Shown here piece after piece: positions 1 through 4,487 of a stretch of DNA of 6,410 bases (within the stretch, counting starts at the first letter, position 1; every line of letters begins with the position of its first letter). Both the position numbers and the translations under genes were made by a program. The notes beneath the pieces are model-generated. The model searched no databases, was not told the DNA's origin, and worked only from the letters and a program-made list of their open reading frames with translations. Where the stretch lies: NCBI GenBank assembly GCA_014729315.1, contig WJKD01000466.1:1-6410 (forward strand), given 5' to 3'. The DNA is from Promethearchaeota archaeon (GTDB taxonomy: Archaea > Asgardarchaeota > Lokiarchaeia > Sigynarchaeales > SOKP01).

Positions 1-519
1 AAATTTCTTTATAGGGCTATACAATTGTTTCTTTTGCAACTAGGGATCTTAGTTTTTATTTTACCCTTCATAAATCCCGCCTTATTTTTATCAGAAGAAT
101 TCGGAGTAAGTTATTACGAAGACGAATCAGGTGTACCAGCAATTTATACTAACTCCGTGTTAATAAGTTTGATCTCTTTGACCTTGCCATTTGTAATTGG
201 ATTGTGGTCGATAGGGTGGGCGTTAGAGGATTCAGGTTTAATGCATTACAAGTTTGACAACAGACCTGGAAAGCCACTTTACGAAATTGAACCAGTATAC
301 CAAAATTATTCTTCCTATTTACGAGGATACGCAGGTGTCTCTTCTGTGCTATTTTTAGTCCAAGTGATAATAACCTGGGCTTCTGTGACCGTCGAGCCAA
401 AAATTTCAGATGGTTTCTTTACTATTTTGATTCTTGCGTTGGTTATCCTGTTTTCAATTCCCGCATATGTCATTTACGCAAAATTTGTTGCTAAAAAGAT
501 TTTCTCAGAAGAGACTTAA
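1..519 (+). CDS. Four-helix membrane protein of unknown function, 5' end outside window
   Basis: The reading frame is open from base 1 to a TAA at 517-519 (172 visible residues), so the gene probably starts left of the window. A TTG at base 25 could serve as a start but lies directly before a hydrophobic helix, so I treat the gene as partial. Counting from base 1, four hydrophobic segments are visible at about residues 9-30, 52-74, 109-129 and 138-163, consistent with an integral membrane protein. The loop between helices 1 and 2 is acidic (EEF, EDES). The loop between helices 2 and 3 has the motif WALEDSGLMHY followed by a polar stretch. The C-terminus is Lys-rich (KFVAKKIF), which suggests a cytoplasmic end by the positive-inside rule. 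I see no catalytic, transporter or channel signature and do not recognise the family. The gene converges on actin and has no obvious functional link to it. Confidence 0.75.
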   Translation, partial: KFLYRAIQLFLLQLGILVFILPFINPALFLSEEFGVSYYEDESGVPAIYTNSVLISLISLTLPFVIGLWSIGWALEDSGLMHYKFDNRPGKPLYEIEPVYQNYSSYLRGYAGVSSVLFLVQVIITWASVTVEPKISDGFFTILILALVILFSIPAYVIYAKFVAKKIFSEET

Positions 520-547
520 AGAAACTAAAAAGATTATCAGAAGCAGA

Positions 548-589
548 TATCCTCGAAGAGGGATAAAATATAATTTTTGTCTTTTTTTT
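548..589 (+). terminator. Stem-loop plus oligo-T terminator of the membrane-protein gene
   Basis: About 29 bases after the stop codon, TATCCTC (548-554) pairs with GAGGGATA (558-565) around a GAA loop, giving seven base pairs with one bulged G. It is followed by T tracts at 574-578 (five T) and 582-589 (eight T). Oligo-T tracts are the main intrinsic termination signal in archaea. The hairpin may add to it or only protect the 3' end. Confidence 0.55.
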
Positions 590-783
590 CCATATAATCA
601 CCGCAAGTCACCCACATGTGTTTTCGCCAATTATTCAATAGTTCAGCTCCTCGAATGTTTTTAAATCGAATATGGTGATAATTTAGATTAATCGATAGTT
701 TCATTTAAAATAAAATTGAATCAAAACGCTCTAGAATATGAAGGTATTGACTAAACTAGGATATCTTTTACGCTGTAATTAAT

Positions 784-821
784 AAAAAGAATAATAAAAA
801 GAATTAAAAAAACAAAAAAAA
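784..821 (-). terminator. Oligo-T terminator of the actin gene
   Basis: Read on the minus strand just after the actin stop codon, there is a run of eight T (821 to 814), one G, then seven T (812 to 806), followed by two further T5 runs (800-796 and 788-784). This is a typical archaeal oligo-T termination region. No strong hairpin precedes it. Confidence 0.6.
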
Positions 822-834
822 GGATTAGATTAAT

Positions 835-1980
835 TTAGAAGCATCTGTGGATAACTTGGGGACCCATTTCCTTGTACTCCCTGCGTGTAACCCACATTCG
901 ATGGAAGGTCTTCAAGGAGCTTAAGATTGAGCCGCCGATCCAGACAGAATACATTCTTTCCGGAGGAGCGATTATTTTTACATCAACAGACTCTGGAATT
1001 TGTTCCTTAATTTCTTTGGTTAAGCGTTCTTTAATTCCCGGAAACATCGTAGACCCGCCTGAAAGAACAATATTGCTGTAAAGATCCCTTCTGAGGTCAA
1101 CGTCGCATTCGGAAATAGCACCAACAATAACATCGTCCAATGGTTCTAATTCTTTACCAATGACGGATGGATTGAAGAAACATTCGGGTGCTAAGAATCT
1201 TTCTACTCCGACATTAATGGTCTCGCCGTCTGGGAGCATGTAAGACTTTTCCATACCCGCTACTTTCTTGGAGAGCATCATTTCTTTTTCGGGGTCAATT
1301 GCGACATAGCACAATTTTTCCTTGATGTCTCGCACGATTTCTTTTTCCGCAGAGGTGGTGAAGGAATATCCTTTTTGTCTGAGTAATCTTTGTAAGTAGG
1401 TGGTAATGTCTCTGCCTGCTAAATCGATTCTCTGAATTGCGTGACTTAAGGCGAATCCTTCGAATATTGGTACAACGTGAGAAACACCATCACCGATATC
1501 AATAACGCATCCAGTCGTACGACCCGAGGCGTAGAGAGATAATACCGCCTGCATTGCAACATATAAAGCAGGTGTGTTGAAGGTTTCGAACATAATTTCG
1601 GCCATTTTTTCTCTGTTTGGTCTCGGATTTAATGGTGCTTCAGTCAATAGTACGGGATGCTCGCTAGGATCAATTCTTAAGTCTGTGTAAAAGGTATAAT
1701 GCCAGATTTTTTCCATTGCGGTCCAATCTTCGATGATACCATGCTCTACGGGGAACATTAATTTGAGAACGCCTTTTAATTGCATAGCTTCTTCTCCAAT
1801 ATAATATTCTCTGGTGTAGTGCTCGACATCAGTCATTATGCTTTCATATTTCGGATAACCAATTAAGGTGGGAAATACAGAGCGTGGTTGATCTTCACCA
1901 GCGAAACCATTTTTAGAAATACCAGTTCCGTTGTCAACTACTAACGCCTTGGCGTTTAGAAAACTTTCTTCTTCTGCCAT
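835..1980 (-). CDS. Asgard actin (lokiactin-type), eukaryote-like actin
   Basis: Actin is an ATP-binding protein that polymerises into cytoskeletal filaments. At 381 residues it matches eukaryotic actins (about 375) and aligns with them almost end to end, with more than half of positions identical by eye. Visible signatures are the phosphate-1 loop [13 protein letters not shown] (16-28, with Asp16 and Lys23), the very conserved block from NREKM to YASGRTTG (122-157), and phosphate-2 DIGDGVSH (161-168). Also present are [14 protein letters not shown], the adenosine-site [10 protein letters not shown] (306-315), KIIAPPER (335-342) and the C-terminus ending HRCF. Equivalents of the hydrolysis residues Gln137 and His161 are present as Gln144 and His168. 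Differences from animal actin are a slightly longer acidic N-terminus, a DNase-loop region (about 42-61) two residues longer, and one residue fewer at the C-terminus. The ATG at 1980 is chosen because the actin fold begins shortly after it. The gene is clearly richer in G+C than its neighbours, which would fit strong expression. Confidence 0.97.
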   Translation of the reverse strand: MAEEESFLNAKALVVDNGTGISKNGFAGEDQPRSVFPTLIGYPKYESIMTDVEHYTREYYIGEEAMQLKGVLKLMFPVEHGIIEDWTAMEKIWHYTFYTDLRIDPSEHPVLLTEAPLNPRPNREKMAEIMFETFNTPALYVAMQAVLSLYASGRTTGCVIDIGDGVSHVVPIFEGFALSHAIQRIDLAGRDITTYLQRLLRQKGYSFTTSAEKEIVRDIKEKLCYVAIDPEKEMMLSKKVAGMEKSYMLPDGETINVGVERFLAPECFFNPSVIGKELEPLDDVIVGAISECDVDLRRDLYSNIVLSGGSTMFPGIKERLTKEIKEQIPESVDVKIIAPPERMYSVWIGGSILSSLKTFHRMWVTRREYKEMGPQVIHRCF

Positions 1981-2003
1981 ATTTATTTCAGCTCTTATTT
2001 TTT

Positions 2004-2015
2004 ATTATTATTAAA
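2004..2015 (-). promoter_or_regulatory. Candidate TATA box for actin
   Basis: On the minus strand TTTAATAATAAT lies 24-35 bases upstream of the actin ATG, which would place transcription initiation at or very near the start codon. No strong Shine-Dalgarno is present. The closest is GAGCTGA (1994 to 1988), seven bases before the ATG, which differs at its central base from the archaeal consensus GAGGTGA. The call is tentative because the surrounding sequence is AT-rich throughout. Confidence 0.3.
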
Positions 2016-2077
2016 CAATAGGTTTTACTTTGAAATTTCCAACTCTTTTTTTAGAAAAAATTTTTTGTGAAATTCCG

Positions 2078-2151
2078 TTTATTGTGTAATTATTTGTTTT
2101 TAACTATCTTTTTGACAACAATTAAAAACTATAATTATATTTATTGTGTAA
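2078..2151. repeat. Direct repeat TTTATTGTGTAA, two copies
   Basis: A perfect 12-base repeat lies at 2078-2089 and 2140-2151, with starts 62 bases apart. Similarity continues imperfectly for about 20 more bases (T-rich, both containing TTTTTAA). A weaker relative, TTTTGTGAAATTC, lies at 2063-2075. In the sense of the actin gene the element reads TTACACAATAAA, about 98-109 and 160-171 bases before its start codon. The 9-base core TTACACAAT is found again upstream of the LRR gene. Confidence 0.6.
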
Positions 2152-2246
2152 ATTCATATTTTTAAACTTTTAGAAAAACGAGCTACCGATTCTATCAGTG
2201 CTGACCAATAGTTCACTTTAAAATGTCGAACTTAGAGGCTAATTTT

Positions 2247-2254
2247 TTTATATA
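2247..2254 (+). promoter_or_regulatory. Consensus archaeal TATA box without an adjacent gene
   Basis: TTTATATA matches the archaeal box A consensus exactly on the plus strand. A start about 25 bases downstream, near 2280, would lie some 245 bases before the winged-helix start codon. It would therefore give either a very long leader or a separate small RNA. In DNA this AT-rich the box may also be chance. Confidence 0.25.
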
Positions 2255-2314
2255 TTATGTAAGTTATTATAGTCTATTATAGAAATCAAATCTTTTGAGG
2301 TATCCATCTACATT

Positions 2315-2431
2315 TTATGACTTCAAAAATATAAGATTTTATATCTTTTTTAGTAAAAAATAAATGACAAATTTTGGGTTCCTTTATAAAGGGTAACTTA
2401 AAAATCATATCAAGTTTTTTCGAAGTCATAA
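2315..2431. repeat. Long-range inverted repeat, 15-base arms with one mismatch
   Basis: TTATGACTTCAAAAA (2315-2329) is the reverse complement of 2417-2431 at 14 of 15 positions, and the outer ten bases match perfectly. The arms enclose 87 bases. As RNA this would form a closing stem; as DNA it would give two inverted protein-binding sites. The right arm also takes part in a competing small dyad (TCGAAG 2420-2425 with CTTCGA 2435-2440). Confidence 0.65.
2381..2392. repeat. Perfect 12-base palindrome with TTTATAAA core
   Basis: CCTTTATAAAGG equals its own reverse complement. Partly symmetric flanks (GTT on the left, GTAAC on the right) extend the dyad imperfectly. The centre is itself a TATA-like box that could be read in either direction, so this could be an operator overlapping a promoter. 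It lies inside the loop of the longer inverted repeat. Confidence 0.5.
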
Positions 2432-2445
2432 TATCTTCGATATAA

Positions 2446-2490
2446 AAAGATTTATAAACATCTATTTTCCATAATAATATAGTATAAAAG
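2446..2490 (+). promoter_or_regulatory. Candidate promoter of the winged-helix gene
   Basis: Two boxes are possible. AAAGA followed by TTTATAAA (2446-2458) resembles an archaeal BRE plus TATA and would start RNA near 2480, giving a leader of about 45 bases. TATAAAAG (2483-2490) would start RNA near 2511, giving a leader of about 15 bases. The second option places initiation downstream of the GTG at 2506 and so favours the ATG at 2527 as the true start. Weak ribosome-binding potential exists in the G run at 2517-2520. Confidence 0.4.
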
Positions 2491-2526
2491 AAAATACTTT
2501 ATTATGTGCTTATAACGGGGAATCAA

Positions 2527-3096
2527 ATGAAATTAGAAAAGATTTTGTATATCCTTAAAATTTTAGAGTTCATATTAAGTAATCCTTTGTGTTCTGCACC
2601 CGAAGTTCGCGATTTTTTAGGCATTACTCACAAAAAAAATCTAAGTAAGAAGGAGAAACGATTTTACGCGATATTAACCAAATTAGAAAATGAGGGTTAC
2701 ATCTCAAAGATTCCTATTGAAAAAAAGGGTTCTGGAGGAGCGCAATTTAAAATTAAAATTTCTGAAAAAGGAATCGACTTTTTTTCTAAGTTAAAAGCAG
2801 CAAATATATTGGAGAAGAATTCTCTTGAAAACATTCAAGAAAAATATCTCTTAGTACCAAAAGGCGACGATAAGCCCTCAAATTTAGAAAAAATCTTAAA
2901 AGTGTTTTCGAGCGAAATTTTTGACATTGTTTTGGAAGAAATCGTCGAAAAGATAATGAGAGACGTAATAGAAATCAGATTTGAGAATATTGAATTCGAC
3001 AAACAACAACAAATTATTGATATAATAAACGATTCTGTAAGAAAGATAAGTAACAGAACTTTTGAAATAGTGAATATATTTTTCGATAATAGGTAA
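2527..3096 (+). CDS. Winged-helix DNA-binding protein, probable transcription regulator
   Basis: This protein of 189 residues has an N-terminal winged helix-turn-helix fold. Helix 1 (about residues 2-18, KLEKILYILKILEFILS) is followed by helix 2 (SAPEVRDFLGI, 23-33). Then come a Lys-rich turn, a recognition helix (about 41-59, ending LENEGYI) and a wing containing KKGSGG (66-71). A two-stranded end then leads to SEKGIDFFSKL. The pattern resembles PadR- or MarR-like archaeal regulators, but I cannot assign a family. The C-terminal part (about 118-189) is strongly helical, with alternating Ile/Val/Leu and charged residues, and probably dimerises or senses a ligand. The frame extends to a GTG at 2506, but I prefer the ATG at 2527 because of promoter position and where the first helix starts. 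It is divergent from actin and shares its control region, which makes regulation of actin or of itself plausible but unproven. The gene is AT-rich and rich in Lys, Ile and Asn like the LRR gene. Confidence 0.75.
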   Translation: MKLEKILYILKILEFILSNPLCSAPEVRDFLGITHKKNLSKKEKRFYAILTKLENEGYISKIPIEKKGSGGAQFKIKISEKGIDFFSKLKAANILEKNSLENIQEKYLLVPKGDDKPSNLEKILKVFSSEIFDIVLEEIVEKIMRDVIEIRFENIEFDKQQQIIDIINDSVRKISNRTFEIVNIFFDNR

Positions 3097-3107
3097 TTCT
3101 GTGCTTT

Positions 3108-3145
3108 AAGATGTGGTGGAATTGCTTGTTTCGGTATCACATCTT
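3108..3145 (+). terminator. Stable stem-loop just after the winged-helix gene
   Basis: AAGATGTGGTG (3108-3118) pairs with TATCACATCTT (3135-3145): eight Watson-Crick pairs, then three more including two G-T wobbles, closing a 16-base loop. It begins 12 bases after the stop codon. No clean oligo-T run follows, so it is not a standard archaeal terminator. It may act as a 3' end protector, a processing site or an operator. Confidence 0.45.
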
Positions 3146-3212
3146 CTATTCGTTGAATTTATCCTAAATTGTATTCGATTTAGCTAAAACTTGTCAAGGT
3201 CAGCGATTATGG

Positions 3213-3220
3213 TTTAATAA
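3213..3220 (+). promoter_or_regulatory. Candidate TATA box of the PAN gene
   Basis: TTTAATAA lies in an AT-rich tract (3213-3230). Initiation about 25 bases further on, near 3242, falls after the ATG at 3233 but about 17 bases before the in-frame ATG at 3260. This supports the later start. Confidence 0.35.
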
Positions 3221-3259
3221 AATATTTTTACTATGGACATTTTTATTTATTTAATAAAG

Positions 3260-4372
3260 ATGACCGAAACTGATAATAAAGAGATCCGAAAAGAAAACAA
3301 AGTTCTTAGGGAAGAAAATCGGGTATTGCGTAGCGAAAACGATTCTTTTAAGAAAGTATTTGAAAATATGAAGAAAAATCCTTTAATAATAGGATCTGTT
3401 GAGAGAGTTTTAAAAGACGGGCGCGTAATCGTATCTCACGCACCAGGAAATAGACTTCTCCTTCCTGCAAACGAGATGCTTCAACCATCAGCAGGAGATT
3501 CGGTTACGCTTCACGGTCAAAACTACCAAATAATTGAGATACTATCTAAAAAAATACGAGGAAGGGTTGCTGCGATGGAATTAATCGAGCAACCAGATGT
3601 GACCTACGAAGATATCGGAGGTCTTGACGAGCAAATTCAAGCGATTCGAGAAGTAATCGAATTGCCTCTATTAGAACCCGGCTTGTTTAAAAAAATAGGT
3701 ATTGATCCCCCCTCTGGAGCTTTATTATCGGGTCCACCAGGAACGGGTAAAACTCTTCTTGCGAAAGCAGTAGCGAATACCACTCAATCACGATTTATTC
3801 ATTTAGTAGGATCAGATTTGGTTCAAAAATTTATTGGTGAAGGGTCTCGGATGGTAAGGGAAGTTTTCGCCTTAGCAAAAGAAAACATACCTGCTATTAT
3901 TTTTATCGATGAAATCGACGCAATTGCGATTAAGAGGACAAGCGAAGTTTATAAGGGAGATCGCGAAGTCCAAAGAACCTTTATGCAATTATTGAGCGAA
4001 TTAGACGGATTTGCTAACACAGAAGGGATAATGTTTTTAGCAGCGACCAATAGAGAAGACGTATTAGACCCCGCAATTCTAAGACCGGGGAGATTTGATC
4101 GAATCATAAGGTTTTCTCTGCCAGACGAGCAAGCAAGGTATGCTATTCTTCAGATCCATACTCGAAAATTAAACACTAAGGATGTAAACTTGTCTGCTTT
4201 AGCTAAAAGAACGGAAAACTTCAGTGGGGCTCATCTAAAAGCTTTATGTACTGAAGCAGGTATGTTATGCTTAAGAGAACGAAAGACCCAAGTAAATCAA
4301 GAGTATTTTGAAAGAGCTCTCTTCAAATTAATGGATAAGGAACATAGCGTAAAGGAGTATATATACTCTTAA
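3260..4372 (+). CDS. Proteasome-activating nucleotidase (PAN/Rpt-type AAA ATPase)
   Basis: PAN forms a hexameric ring that unfolds substrates with ATP and threads them into the archaeal 20S proteasome. Numbering from the ATG at 3260 (370 residues), the order is as follows. A short coiled coil (about 5-38, with the repeated ENxxLRxEN pattern) precedes a Pro at 41 at its junction with an OB domain (about 42-96). The AAA domain follows: Walker A GPPGTGKT (158-165), pore loop KFIGEG (190-195), Walker B IIFIDEID (213-220) with Glu218, the DGF inter-subunit motif (249-251), sensor-1 Asn264 and arginine fingers Arg278 and Arg281. The block GDREVQRTFMQLLSELDGF is typical of PAN and Rpt subunits. The last three residues, Ile-Tyr-Ser, fit the HbYX motif that docks into the 20S alpha ring. 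An upstream in-frame ATG at 3233 would add nine mostly hydrophobic residues that suit neither the coiled coil nor the promoter position. At 370 residues the protein is shorter than typical PAN (about 400-430), mainly in the N-terminal coiled coil. Where relatives have SGAD before the last helices, this protein has SGAH. Confidence 0.93.
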   Translation: MTETDNKEIRKENKVLREENRVLRSENDSFKKVFENMKKNPLIIGSVERVLKDGRVIVSHAPGNRLLLPANEMLQPSAGDSVTLHGQNYQIIEILSKKIRGRVAAMELIEQPDVTYEDIGGLDEQIQAIREVIELPLLEPGLFKKIGIDPPSGALLSGPPGTGKTLLAKAVANTTQSRFIHLVGSDLVQKFIGEGSRMVREVFALAKENIPAIIFIDEIDAIAIKRTSEVYKGDREVQRTFMQLLSELDGFANTEGIMFLAATNREDVLDPAILRPGRFDRIIRFSLPDEQARYAILQIHTRKLNTKDVNLSALAKRTENFSGAHLKALCTEAGMLCLRERKTQVNQEYFERALFKLMDKEHSVKEYIYS

Positions 4373-4380
4373 GAACCATA

Positions 4381-4427
4381 TTGAACAAAGGTAATTAAAT
4401 AAAACGGTTTATTTATTATCCGTTCAA
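4381..4427 (+). repeat. Overlapping inverted repeats after the PAN gene
   Basis: TTGAAC (4381-4386) pairs with GTTCAA (4422-4427), and AACGG (4403-4407) pairs with CCGTT (4420-4424). The right-hand arms overlap, so only one stem can form at a time. The pair sits between the PAN stop and the LRR promoter. It might be a weak terminator or an operator. The stems are short (six and five base pairs), so chance is possible. Confidence 0.3.
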
Positions 4428-4440
4428 CCAGTAATATTTG

Positions 4441-4450
4441 TTTAAGTAAA
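4441..4450 (+). promoter_or_regulatory. Candidate TATA box of the LRR gene
   Basis: TTTAAGTAAA lies 38-47 bases before the ATG at 4488, predicting initiation near 4470 and a leader of under 20 bases. No Shine-Dalgarno is visible before the ATG. The TTACACAAT element (4457-4465) lies between this box and the predicted start of transcription, where a bound protein would block initiation. Confidence 0.3.
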
Positions 4451-4487
4451 TTGCTTTTACACAATCATTTCCTCTCAATTTATTAGC

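Larger units (their letters stand above)
520..834. other. Convergent intergenic gap, no gene seen
   Basis: This stretch of about 315 bases lies between two genes pointing at each other, so it needs no promoter. Apart from the terminators at its two ends it is AT-rich and without obvious structure. A plus-strand frame from 434 to 664 overlaps the end of the membrane-protein gene, has atypical composition and no recognisable domain, and is not called. I see no tRNA, rRNA or repeat array here. Confidence 0.6.
1981..2526. promoter_or_regulatory. Divergent control region between actin and the winged-helix gene
   Basis: No gene is visible in about 546 bases, unusually long beside the other gaps here. 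It carries promoters for two divergent genes plus several repeats. These are TTTATTGTGTAA at 2078 and 2140, a dyad AGTTC-N13-GAACT (2210-2232) and a direct repeat TATTATAG at 2265 and 2275 spaced exactly 10 bases. Further right are a long inverted repeat (2315-2329 with 2417-2431), a palindrome CCTTTATAAAGG (2381-2392), and a short dyad TCGAAG/CTTCGA (2420-2425 with 2435-2440). The richest part in G+C is about 2178-2240, but it does not fold into a tRNA by eye. The region could hold operators, an untranslated leader or a small RNA. Confidence 0.5.

Noticed and set aside
149..400. Minus-strand frame of 83 codons inside the membrane-protein gene
   Set aside because: It lies wholly within a convincing membrane protein on the other strand and has no recognisable domain.
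636..645. 10-mer CAATAGTTCA shared with 2206-2215
   Set aside because: The first copy lies in a convergent gap where no promoter is expected, and the flanks do not match; chance is the simpler reading.
434..664. Plus-strand frame of 76 codons running past the end of the membrane-protein gene
   Set aside because: It begins inside that gene in another frame, covers its terminator, and its Arg/Cys/Phe-rich composition looks like translated non-coding DNA.
872..1081. Plus-strand frame inside the actin gene
   Set aside because: It is antisense to the most conserved gene of the window and has no own promoter or domain.
2178..2240. Segment richer in G+C that might be a tRNA or other structured RNA
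   Set aside because: No cloverleaf, acceptor stem or T-loop GTTCRANNC pattern could be placed on either strand; only a five-base dyad is present.
2835..3140. Minus-strand frame of 101 codons opposite the winged-helix gene
   Set aside because: Its Ser/Ile/Phe-rich sequence is what results from reading the complement of a Lys/Glu/Ile-rich gene, and no promoter or start signal supports it.
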